Assembly (NCBI GenBank): GCA_021173225.1 | Contig: JAJOLK010000003.1 | Location: 100,436-164,435, forward strand | Length of the DNA stretch: 64,000 bases | Source of the DNA: Phycisphaerales bacterium PN19_bin_20 | GTDB lineage: Bacteria; Planctomycetota; Phycisphaerae; Phycisphaerales; UBA1924 | Direction of reading: 5' to 3' | In this document: positions 44,331-51,818 of the stretch, one piece after another | Layout of the letters: every line of letters starts with the position of its first letter | Numbering within the stretch: the stretch's first letter is position 1 | The notes under the pieces: model-generated | What the model was told of the DNA's origin: nothing | Databases searched by the model: none | Seen by the model: the letters and a program-made list of their open reading frames with translations, nothing else | Made by a program: the position numbers and the translations under genes

Positions 44331-45344
44331 ATGGCCATCCTCGTTGACGCAACCACACGCGTGATCTGTCAGGGCATCACCGGCGACTACGGCGCCCAGC
44401 ACACACGCGGCTGCCTGCACTACGGCACCAAGCTGGTCGGGGGCGTCACGCCCGGCAAGGGCGGCACCAAGGACGCCAACGGGCTCCCGATCTTCAATAC
44501 CGTCCGTGACGCCGTCCGCGCCACCGGCGCTACCGCCACGATGATCTTCGTCCCGCCCCCGTTCGCCAGCGACGCGATCCTCGAAGCCGCCGACGCCGGG
44601 ATCACGCTGATCTGCGCCATCACCGAGGGGATCCCGGTCCAAGACATGATCAAGGTCCGCGCGACGCTTGACGCGCTCAACGCCGCCCACAACGGCGCGG
44701 GCGTCAGATCAGCCATGGGCGTCAGTGACCCGCGCCCAACCAACCGCAAGGTCTTGCTCGTCGGGCCCAACTGCCCGGGCGTGATCACCCCAGGGCCCAA
44801 GACCGGCGGCGGCACCGGCCCGAGCGACCCATACACCACCGCCGGCTGCAAGATCGGGATCATGCCCGGGTACATCCACACGCACGTCAGTCAGAGCAAG
44901 CGCATGAAGGCCGTCGGCATCGTCAGCCGCTCGGGCACGCTGACGTACGAGGCCGTCTGGCAGACCAGCGCGTTAGGCCTGGGCCAGAGCACGTGCGTGG
45001 GCATCGGCGGCGACCCCGTCCGCGGGCTCAACCACGTTGACATCATGCAGATGTTCAACGACGACCCCGACACGCACGGGATCATGATGATCGGCGAGAT
45101 CGGCGGGAGCGACGAGATCGACGCCGCCCGGTACATCAAGGCCAACATCACCAAGCCGGTCGCCGCGTTCATCGGCGGGCGCACCGCGCCCCCGGGCCGC
45201 CGCATGGGCCACGCCGGCGCGATCATCGGCGGCGCTGACGACACCGCCGACGCCAAGATCACCGCGCTCAAGGCCGCGGGCGTAACTGTCGCTATGAGCC
45301 CCGCCGATATGGGCAAGGCCATGGTCGAGGCGATGGGGCTCTAG
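44331..45344 (+). CDS. sucD: succinate-CoA ligase alpha subunit
   Basis: TCA-cycle enzyme subunit that forms succinate and a nucleoside triphosphate from succinyl-CoA together with SucC. The 337-residue product has the CoA-binding N-terminus ([35 protein letters not shown]), [12 protein letters not shown], and the phospho-His motif [13 protein letters not shown] near residues 286-298. It is about 45 residues longer than E. coli SucD because of two extra loops: [19 protein letters not shown] before VGPNCPG and [14 protein letters not shown] just after ITPG. sucC is not adjacent on either side, so the beta subunit is encoded elsewhere. Confidence 0.94.
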   Translation: MAILVDATTRVICQGITGDYGAQHTRGCLHYGTKLVGGVTPGKGGTKDANGLPIFNTVRDAVRATGATATMIFVPPPFASDAILEAADAGITLICAITEGIPVQDMIKVRATLDALNAAHNGAGVRSAMGVSDPRPTNRKVLLVGPNCPGVITPGPKTGGGTGPSDPYTTAGCKIGIMPGYIHTHVSQSKRMKAVGIVSRSGTLTYEAVWQTSALGLGQSTCVGIGGDPVRGLNHVDIMQMFNDDPDTHGIMMIGEIGGSDEIDAARYIKANITKPVAAFIGGRTAPPGRRMGHAGAIIGGADDTADAKITALKAAGVTVAMSPADMGKAMVEAMGL

Positions 45345-45422
45345 CCGAACAACCCGGGCAACTCCGGCGCGCCGGCGAGCGGCGGAGCGGGCGCATCGGG
45401 CGGAGGGGTGCAGAGGCGCGCG

Positions 45423-46619
45423 TCAGCCGTCCCATCCGCCGGGCCCGCGGATGGCGTCGATGATCTCGCGCGGCATGAAGACCTTCCCGAGCCGCAGGTG
45501 GTCGAAGGGCTCTTCGAGCACGCCCTGACGCACCAGCGCGTCCACATGCTGGCGAGCGGACGCATAGGTGACCTTCAGCAGCTTTGCGGCCCAAGGGATG
45601 GTCATCACTTGATAGATGAACACGAAGTCGATGAGCTGTTGGGGGAGCTGGCTTCTCCGCTTGCCGATGAGCCCCTCTCGGTACTTTCCCATCAGCCCGA
45701 TCAATCGCTGGGCACGTGCCAGGTCCGACTGGGCCTGCTCGGCGAGCGCTGAGCAGAAATAGCTAAGCCATCGGTCCCAGTCCCCGTGGGTGCTGACCCG
45801 CAGAAGGCCGTCGTAGTACTCGTCGCGATGGTCATAAACCCACTCGCTGATATTGCAGACCGGATGCGTGAGGTACCCCTCTTTGACTGGAGCAATGGTG
45901 ACCAGCGCCCGGCCAAGCCGCCCGTTGCCGTCATCAAACGGATGGATAGTCTCAAACTGGTAGTGCTCTAGGCCAAGGCGTAGTAGCGTGGGCCACGAGG
46001 CCCCGTCACCCCGGAGATTTGCAAAGTGCTCCCAGGCCTCCAGGCAGTCGTTGAGGTGTGTTGGTGGCGGCGGGACGAACCGCGCGTGCTCGAAGCCGCG
46101 CGACCGGTCTCCTATGCAGACCTGCGACACCCTGAACTCCCCCGGCCTGAGCTTGGGATCTTCGATTAACACCTTGTGCATCTCGCGAATCAACGCCCGC
46201 CCGATCGGCCAACTGGCAGCGAGCCCCGCCTCGATCATCGCGACGTTCCGGCCGACCTCACTCTCTTGGGTGTCCCCGCCCTTGGGTGCAAGGCCGGCCA
46301 GCGCAACCTGGTCAAGAGTTGCGAAGGTATTCTCGATCCGGCTCGATGCCTGGGCCTCGCGGGCGCGCAGCGCGGAGAGCAGCACTGTTGGCGAAGGCAG
46401 GTGCCCCAAGATGCTGTCCAGGCGCGCTAATTTGATTGTCGCGGCTTCGAGTTTTTGGTAGAGCCGTCCTGTCAGAGCGATCCGGTCCAGGCGAGGGGGC
46501 AGGTCTGCCGGCACGAACGCCAAGCCAGCTCTCGCCATCGCCTTTCCCCCGAGATTCTCGGAAAAGCTCGTGGCCACGAGCTTGCCAGGCGACTCGGGTT
46601 GGAAGTCGGTCGATCTCAT
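45423..46619 (-). CDS. Fic-domain protein with N-terminal inhibitory motif
   Basis: Fic proteins transfer AMP or related groups to target proteins. The 398-residue protein has an N-terminal Fic_N-like helical part with SSRIEN near residue 93, matching the (S/T)xxxE(G/N) self-inhibition motif of class II Fic proteins. The catalytic loop HPFDDGNGRLGR follows at about 228-239, with all expected residues present including the catalytic His. A C-terminal winged-helix-like part (QVMTIPWAAKLLKVTYASARQHVDALVRQGVLEE) may bind DNA. Base composition is visibly less GC-rich than the neighbours, a hint of transfer. A palindrome overlaps its probable promoter. It lies after dinB on the same strand and converges with sucD. 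Confidence 0.93.
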   Translation of the reverse strand: MRSTDFQPESPGKLVATSFSENLGGKAMARAGLAFVPADLPPRLDRIALTGRLYQKLEAATIKLARLDSILGHLPSPTVLLSALRAREAQASSRIENTFATLDQVALAGLAPKGGDTQESEVGRNVAMIEAGLAASWPIGRALIREMHKVLIEDPKLRPGEFRVSQVCIGDRSRGFEHARFVPPPPTHLNDCLEAWEHFANLRGDGASWPTLLRLGLEHYQFETIHPFDDGNGRLGRALVTIAPVKEGYLTHPVCNISEWVYDHRDEYYDGLLRVSTHGDWDRWLSYFCSALAEQAQSDLARAQRLIGLMGKYREGLIGKRRSQLPQQLIDFVFIYQVMTIPWAAKLLKVTYASARQHVDALVRQGVLEEPFDHLRLGKVFMPREIIDAIRGPGGWDG

Positions 46620-46653
46620 CTTGGTGGGCTTGAGTCCACTGAAGGCTCGTCGC

Positions 46654-46701
46654 AGTGTAGCTAATCGACGATAGGTACAACACGCTTAGCGTGTGTATAC
46701 C
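46654..46701 (-). promoter_or_regulatory. Fic gene promoter with overlapping operator-like palindrome
   Basis: On the minus strand TTGTAC (46675-46680) and TACACT (46654-46659) form a -35/-10-like pair with a 15-base spacer, 34 bases before the Fic ATG. A perfect dyad with 7-base arms (ACACGCT and AGCGTGT, 46680-46694) abuts the -35 box; short flanks GGTACA and TATACC extend the symmetry imperfectly. A repressor bound there would cover the promoter; the Fic protein's own C-terminal winged helix is one candidate. Confidence 0.5.
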
Positions 46702-46768
46702 CGAAGTACAACGGCCGCACTCTTAAGGGAGATTGGCAGACGACATCAGGTGCGCAAATACCGCCCAT

Positions 46769-48043
46769 TTACCCCCTCTTCACCGCATTTTTACCAAACT
46801 TCTTCACGATCGCGTCGGTCGCGGCGTCCAGCCGCGCCTGTCGGGTCTGGGACGTCTGGTCAGTCGCGGGCTTCGTGATCGATCGTCCGTCGTTTGGAGT
46901 TGACAATTGGCCGAACAGATCCAATTGCGTGCCGATCGTGCCGTCGGAGAGGTCCGTGGCAGTCACGCCAGTCAGGCGAAGCGAGCCGGGGCCGCTGCCG
47001 GGACCTGAGGTGCCCGTCCACCACGCGTCCAGAATCGCCCGGACCGCGAGCCAGATCGGCTCGGTGGCGTGAGTGGGCTGAGGCAGCGTGATGCTTCGGG
47101 TGTAGGTGGCAAAGTCTGGACGGCGGAAGGCGACGGTGAGTTGGCGGGCCCAGAGGTTGGCCTCGCGTAGCTCGCGGGCGATGCGCTGGGCCTGATCAAG
47201 GAGTGCCGCGCGGGCCTGGTCTTTGGTGGTCAGGTCTTGGGTGAAGGTTTTGCTGCACCCGATGCTCTTGGCCTCGCGCACGGGGGTGATGCGGCGCGCG
47301 TCCTGCCCGTTGGCCATGGTCAGCCAGTCAAGGGCGTGCCGGCCGAAGGCGCGGGTGAGGGTGGGGGGGTCAACGGCGCGAAGGTCGGCGACGGTGCGGA
47401 CGCCGAGCTTGGCGAGCTTTGCGCGGGCGGCATCGCCAATGCCGCGGATCACGCCAACGTCCATCGGTGCGAGCAGCGTGGGCGCTTGGGCGGAGCTGAT
47501 GGCGCGCAGGCCGTCGGGCTTGTCGATGTCGCTGGCGAGCTTGGCGAGAAACTTGTTGTCGGCGACGCCGACGCTGGCGACGAGCTGGGTCTCGGTGAGC
47601 ACGGCGTGCTTAAGCGCCGCGCCGAGCTTCAGGCCGACGTCCAGCAGGTTGTCGGGCTCGGTGTGTGCGGGCGCGGGCGAGCCCAGTGCGCTGAGCGCGG
47701 CGCGCCAACTGCTAGTACAGTCGAGGTAGGCCTCGTCGATGCTGACGGGCTCGAGCTCGGGGCTGAAGCGCTCAAAGATCAAGCGGAGCTTGCGGCTCTC
47801 CTGGCTGTAGACATCGATGCGCGGCTTGACGACGACGGCGTGCGGGCACAGGCGCAGGGCCTGGGCCATGGGCATGGCGCTTTTGCAGCCAAAGACGCGG
47901 GCCTGATAGCTGGCGGTGGTGACGACGCCGCGCCCGCTGGTGCCGCCAACGAGCAGTGGCTTCCCGCGCAGGGCTGGGTTGTCGCGCTGCTCGACGGCGG
48001 CGTAGAACGCGTCCATATCAACGTGGAGGATCAGGCGTGCCAC
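46769..48043 (-). CDS. dinB: DNA polymerase IV (Y-family)
   Basis: Error-prone translesion DNA polymerase. The 424-residue product starts at a GTG (MARLILHVDMDAFYAAVEQRDNP), with the first catalytic Asp in HVDMDAFY and the second metal site in SIDEAYLD near residue 104. The thumb helix-hairpin-helix GVIRGIGDAARAKLAKLGV and the little-finger domain follow. The C-terminal QLDLFGQL is a good beta-clamp binding motif (QxxLF). It follows the upstream small-protein gene by 22 bases, likely an operon. I see no SOS (LexA) box before that operon. Confidence 0.95.
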   Translation of the reverse strand: MARLILHVDMDAFYAAVEQRDNPALRGKPLLVGGTSGRGVVTTASYQARVFGCKSAMPMAQALRLCPHAVVVKPRIDVYSQESRKLRLIFERFSPELEPVSIDEAYLDCTSSWRAALSALGSPAPAHTEPDNLLDVGLKLGAALKHAVLTETQLVASVGVADNKFLAKLASDIDKPDGLRAISSAQAPTLLAPMDVGVIRGIGDAARAKLAKLGVRTVADLRAVDPPTLTRAFGRHALDWLTMANGQDARRITPVREAKSIGCSKTFTQDLTTKDQARAALLDQAQRIARELREANLWARQLTVAFRRPDFATYTRSITLPQPTHATEPIWLAVRAILDAWWTGTSGPGSGPGSLRLTGVTATDLSDGTIGTQLDLFGQLSTPNDGRSITKPATDQTSQTRQARLDAATDAIVKKFGKNAVKRG

Positions 48044-48065
48044 GGGCGATCTTTGGCGTCGCGGT

Positions 48066-48836
48066 CTAGCGCTGATGCTTGCGGGGGCGGAGCAGAGCGG
48101 CGAAGAGCCCGATCAGCGCGGTGATGAACATCACGCCGAGTCCGGCCAGTAGGGCGACGCGGGCGGGCGCTCTGAGCAAGACCAGCGCGAGTGAGAGAGC
48201 GCCGCCGGCGATGATGGCAATCAGCGCCGGGCGCGCGTAGCGGAGCACGGCCCCGCTCAGGCGCGCGGGGTTCAAGGCCGAGCGGTCACGTCCGGCGGCA
48301 GAAGAGGCGTCATCGCCGCGCTGGTCGCCATCGTCCTCGGCGCCGCGCTGTGTTTGCTGGTCACGGGCGAGGCGCAGGCGGCGGACGGCGGACTTGCGGG
48401 TAGCCTGCTGGTTGCCGGGTGCCTGCTCTGGCGGACGCGCGCCGTTGGTACCTGTGCTGCGCGGACGACCATTGGCGGCGTGGTCGTTGTGCGCCTGTTG
48501 GTCGTAGGGCGGGTCATCATGGGGCTGCACGTGCGCCTCGGTGTCAACCGGGTTGGGCATGTCGGCGGCGCTGACGCGCTGCCAATGCACGCTTTTCCAG
48601 TCGATTTCTTGCATGTCAAGGCGGAGGTGCTCGAGGATCAGGCGTGCGCGGAGCAGATCGCGGCGAAACACGACCACGCGCGCGGCACCGGGGGCCTCGG
48701 CGCGAAAGCCGGCCATGGTCCCGCCCATGACCTGGGCGCTGACGCCGCGGGCCCGCAGGGCTGTAGCGACGGCCTCGGCGGCGAACTCGGCCTCGAAGCT
48801 CGCAAGGTCAACCAGGGTGTTTGAGACGTCCGCCAC
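48066..48836 (-). CDS. DUF2007-like N-terminal domain plus two-helix membrane C-terminus
   Basis: A 256-residue protein. Residues 1-75 (LVDLASFEAEFAAEAVATALRARGVSAQVMGG and AARVVVFRRDLLRARLILEHL) resemble the DUF2007 putative signal-transducing domain found on bacterial membrane proteins. Residues 85-185 are polar, His/Gln/Asn/Arg-rich and probably disordered. Two hydrophobic helices close the chain (ALIAIIAGGALSLALVLL and VALLAGLGVMFITALIGLFAALL) before a basic tail RPRKHQR. It begins at a GTG six bases after TAACCT and is followed by dinB 22 bases downstream. Function unknown; the DUF2007 match is tentative. Confidence 0.6.
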   Translation of the reverse strand: MADVSNTLVDLASFEAEFAAEAVATALRARGVSAQVMGGTMAGFRAEAPGAARVVVFRRDLLRARLILEHLRLDMQEIDWKSVHWQRVSAADMPNPVDTEAHVQPHDDPPYDQQAHNDHAANGRPRSTGTNGARPPEQAPGNQQATRKSAVRRLRLARDQQTQRGAEDDGDQRGDDASSAAGRDRSALNPARLSGAVLRYARPALIAIIAGGALSLALVLLRAPARVALLAGLGVMFITALIGLFAALLRPRKHQR

Positions 48837-48842
48837 GCTGTG

Positions 48843-48848
48843 AGGTTA
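48843..48848 (-). promoter_or_regulatory. -10-like TAACCT box of the DUF2007-like/dinB operon
   Basis: TAACCT on the minus strand ends six bases before the GTG at 48836; no ribosome binding site is seen. Confidence 0.35.
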
Positions 48849-48901
48849 GGGGTGGTGGCGAGTGGGGAGCGCCGCTAGCGTTGCCGACCTGGGAGGTGTG
48901 T

Positions 48902-49585
48902 GTGCGAACGAAGATTCGCAGCGTCGTGGTCGTTCTCGTGGCCTTTGCGTGGTGCGATGCCAGCATGGCGGAGCCAGCGGAGCAGGTGCCTCAGGCCGAC
49001 CGCGTGCTCATCACGGACCAGGAAAACCTGGTTGACGGTTGGGCGCTGTTCCCGATCTTGAGGCAGCGCGGCCCGGAACTGCTTGAGGTGACTGAAGTGC
49101 TGGCGGTCGCGCCCGAGCAAGAGGCTTCAACGGCGCGGGTCACGGCGATTGTGTTCGAGCGTGATGCGGCGTCGCCCGGGAGGTGGCGCGGTGTGGGTTG
49201 GGCGCACCCGTACGGGCGCGACATCGCCCCGGCGATCGCCGCGCGCCACCGCGTCCAGAACCCCAAAAACCTGTTGTGCCGGTTCATTTTGTTCGAGAGC
49301 AAGCGCGAGGCGCAGCGGGTTGAGCCGCGGGCCATTGTCACGGGGCTGTTCGTTGATGACCCGGTCGCGCCGCTGCTTACCGGGGTGCGTAGTCGGCCCG
49401 GCGTGCTCGCGACGCTGGCGAGCGTTGGCTACCCGGCGGTGCCCTTGTGGGACCGGCTGGTGGAATCGGCGGGGCGGCTAGGTGACTCGACCATGTGGCA
49501 TGAGGACGTGGTCAAGGCCGAGCCGGTCACGCCGGTTAAACCGCCTGCGATCAGGCCCGATGGACCCGTGATGCTCATCGAGTAG
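48902..49585 (+). CDS. secreted protein of unknown function
   Basis: A 227-residue protein with a signal peptide (KIRSVVVVLVAFAWCDASMA, cleavage before EPAEQ). A GGGAGG site six bases ahead of the GTG at 48902 decides the start; other in-frame starts upstream would place the signal peptide internally. The mature part contains VLITDQENLVDGWALFPILRQRGPELLEV and VTAIVFERDAASPGRWRGVGWAHPYGRDIAP, with no family I recognise. It diverges from the DUF2007-like gene and is followed by a 343-base gap. Confidence 0.65.
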   Translation: MRTKIRSVVVVLVAFAWCDASMAEPAEQVPQADRVLITDQENLVDGWALFPILRQRGPELLEVTEVLAVAPEQEASTARVTAIVFERDAASPGRWRGVGWAHPYGRDIAPAIAARHRVQNPKNLLCRFILFESKREAQRVEPRAIVTGLFVDDPVAPLLTGVRSRPGVLATLASVGYPAVPLWDRLVESAGRLGDSTMWHEDVVKAEPVTPVKPPAIRPDGPVMLIE

Positions 49586-49928
49586 CGGGCGCTTCAGCGG
49601 CGTAAAGCTTCGTGGAGCCATGGTGGCCCTTGGGGTGCTGGTGCCCCGTGGTTGGGATTGGTGCGGTGCTGGGAGCGCGGTGCTAAGGGTGCGGGCGCGC
49701 GGGGGGTGCTGATGTTGGCGCGGGGTGAGCGGGGGGGTTGGCGCGGGCTGGGGAACCGCCGACGCTGGAACTCGTAGAGGAAGTGCCCCGATAACGCTAC
49801 GGAAAACTGGCGTGGACACGGGCCGCAAGTAGAGTAATGGCGGGGTCGATGAGGTCGTGTGGGCCAGTGGGCTGGGGCCAGTGGGTTTGGGCCAGTGGGT
49901 TTGCTCGTAGATGGTTCAGGAGGTCGGC
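49586..49928 (+). other. leader region with tandem repeats before the TIGR03790-type gene
   Basis: No gene is supported here. Near the right end three 14-bp units (GGGCCAGTGGG plus three bases) start at 49861, 49875 and 49889, about 25 bases upstream of the next ribosome binding site. The left part is a G/T-rich stretch without a clear terminator. Confidence 0.55.
49861..49902 (+). repeat. 14-bp tandem repeat in a gene leader
   Basis: Three tandem copies of a 14-bp unit, the second and third starting with the same 14 bases GGGCCAGTGGGTTT. Position just before the AGGAGGT site suggests they lie in the 5' untranslated region or promoter. Confidence 0.85.
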
Positions 49929-51689
49929 ATGTCGCAGGGCAAGAACATCACAAGCTTCGGCGTGAGGCGCGCGACCGTGCTGCGCGCGTGCGGGCTGCGT
50001 GCGTGCGGGCCGCGTGCGTACGGGCTGCGTGCGTACGGGCTGGGCGCGTGCGGGCTGGCCGCGATTGGTGGCGTGTTTGAGGGCGTGGCGAGCGCGCAGT
50101 TGCGGCCCGAGCAGGTGCTGGTGGTCTACGACAGCCGCATCGCTGACTCACGCGCGGTGGCCGAGTACTACGCGGGCTCGGCGGCGGTGCCCGGCGGCAG
50201 CGGAAGCCTGCCCGGGACGCGCCCGGGCGTGCGAGTCTTCAACCTGGCTAGCACCAGCGCGCCGATCACTGGCGGGCCTGACATCACCTACCCAGCGTTC
50301 ATCGCGGGCTTGCGCAACCCGATCCGTGCGCACTTAATCAGCGCCGACACCGCGCGCCAGGTCCGAGTCATCACGCTGACCAAAGGGCTGGCGCACCGCG
50401 TGGATGACACCGACAACCCGGGCGCGGGTGAAAACTTCAACACCGACCCGCCGGCGATGCAGACCGAGCTGCTGGCCGGCGACCTGACGTACTGCTCGGT
50501 GGACTCTGAGCTGACGCTGCTGTGGCAGAACCTGGGCGACCTTGACGCGGGCGGCGGCGGCGACAGTCAGGCCGACGGGATGATCTTGAACCCGTACCAC
50601 ACCAGCGGGTTTGCGGGCACGACCGCGTCGGTCGCGGGGCTCCCTTTTGCGGGGTATGACAACTCGCGTCGGGCATTGCAGCGGACGTTTACGCCGTTGT
50701 ACTCCGGCTTCGCCTCGGGCTTTGGCTACCGCACGCTGAGCACGGGGCTGAACGCCTTCGGGCCCGGCGACATGATGCTGGTGACGCGGCTGGACGCGCC
50801 GACGGTCGCGGACGTCCGCGCGATGCTCGACCGCGCGCTGGTCGGGACCGTCAACACCGAGGTCGCGGCGATCGTGCTCGATGAGTCACGCTCCGACGGC
50901 ATCGCGCAGACCCTCCCGAACGCGTCCGCAGAGCTTGACAGCGCCGACTTTGTCAGCACCGGATGGCGGCTGTGGCAGGGCGATGACTTTGAGGACGCGC
51001 GCGACCTGCTGCGGACTATCGACGGGCGCTGGAACCCGGCGCTGGTGCGGTACGACAGCGGGCCGTTCCCGAACAACTATCTAGTCGGGCCGCGCATCGA
51101 CTTCGGCCTCGGGCTTATCGTGGGCGATCCGATCGTGCTGCTGGGGCACGAGGGTGCGAACACGGACCCGATCAACAGCGTGCAGGGGCTGGCGCGCAGG
51201 CAGTACCCGGCGAGCTTCAACTGGGTGAGCATGGGCGTGTACAACACGCTGGAGAGCTTCAACGCGCGGGCGTTTGGGACCAACGACTCGCTGTTTAATC
51301 AGAGCCAGGCGGGCGAGGCGATCGCGGCGGGCGCGACGTTCGCAATCGGGCACGCATGGGAGCCGTTCAGCCAAACGGCGGCGGACAGCGAGTTCATCGT
51401 GCGCAGGTTCTTGCTGGGCACGCAGAGCTGGGCCGAGGCCGCGTGGGCGAGCATCCCGGTCTTGAGCTGGCAGCAGGTCGTTATCGGCGACCCATTGGCC
51501 CGCGTGCGGCGGACTAGCGACGACCGCGACAACAACGGGCGCAACAACATCGATGACCTGTACACCTGGGAGCGCCAGCCGGTGGACATCACGCGCGACG
51601 GGCTGGCGAACAACACCGACCGGCGGCTGCTTGAGCTGATGGCACGCCCGGGCGCGGGGGTTATGGACATGGTCGCTCGGCAGCGGTGA
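49929..51689 (+). CDS. secreted TIGR03790-family protein with dockerin-like end
   Basis: A 586-residue exported protein from the ATG at 49929, chosen because AGGAGGT lies six bases upstream; an ATG at 49911 would add six residues. The N-terminal signal region is built from a 15-bp tandem repeat (LRACG/LRAYG units) ahead of GVASAQ, the likely cleavage site. The mature part starts QVLVVYDSRIADSRAVAEYYAG, contains VITLTKGLAHRVDDTDN and AFIAGLRNPIRAH, and shows long glycan-like loops such as QGLARRQYPASFNWV and FAIGHAWEPFSQT; this resembles the TIGR03790 family of uncharacterised proteins. The C-terminus (DDRDNNGRNNIDDLYTWE and VDITRDGLANNTDRRLLEL) has two dockerin-like calcium-binding repeats. 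Function unknown. Confidence 0.75.
   Translation: MSQGKNITSFGVRRATVLRACGLRACGPRAYGLRAYGLGACGLAAIGGVFEGVASAQLRPEQVLVVYDSRIADSRAVAEYYAGSAAVPGGSGSLPGTRPGVRVFNLASTSAPITGGPDITYPAFIAGLRNPIRAHLISADTARQVRVITLTKGLAHRVDDTDNPGAGENFNTDPPAMQTELLAGDLTYCSVDSELTLLWQNLGDLDAGGGGDSQADGMILNPYHTSGFAGTTASVAGLPFAGYDNSRRALQRTFTPLYSGFASGFGYRTLSTGLNAFGPGDMMLVTRLDAPTVADVRAMLDRALVGTVNTEVAAIVLDESRSDGIAQTLPNASAELDSADFVSTGWRLWQGDDFEDARDLLRTIDGRWNPALVRYDSGPFPNNYLVGPRIDFGLGLIVGDPIVLLGHEGANTDPINSVQGLARRQYPASFNWVSMGVYNTLESFNARAFGTNDSLFNQSQAGEAIAAGATFAIGHAWEPFSQTAADSEFIVRRFLLGTQSWAEAAWASIPVLSWQQVVIGDPLARVRRTSDDRDNNGRNNIDDLYTWERQPVDITRDGLANNTDRRLLELMARPGAGVMDMVARQR
49980..50054 (+). repeat. 15-bp in-frame tandem repeat in the signal region
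   Basis: Five 15-bp units starting at 49980, 49995, 50010, 50025 and 50040 with consensus CTGCGTGCGTRCGGG encode five-residue LRACG/LRAYG-type units within the signal region. Variation in copy number would lengthen the signal peptide. Confidence 0.9.
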
Positions 51690-51818
51690 GGGGCTGAGGG
51701 CGAGTGCTCCAGGTCTTCCTCACCGACGCGGTCGGCGGGTGAGCTGGCGAGCGCAGCAAGACCGGCGGTGCAACGGCGGAATGAAATCCTGCGCTACGCG
51801 AGGGCTTGTACGAGGTGG

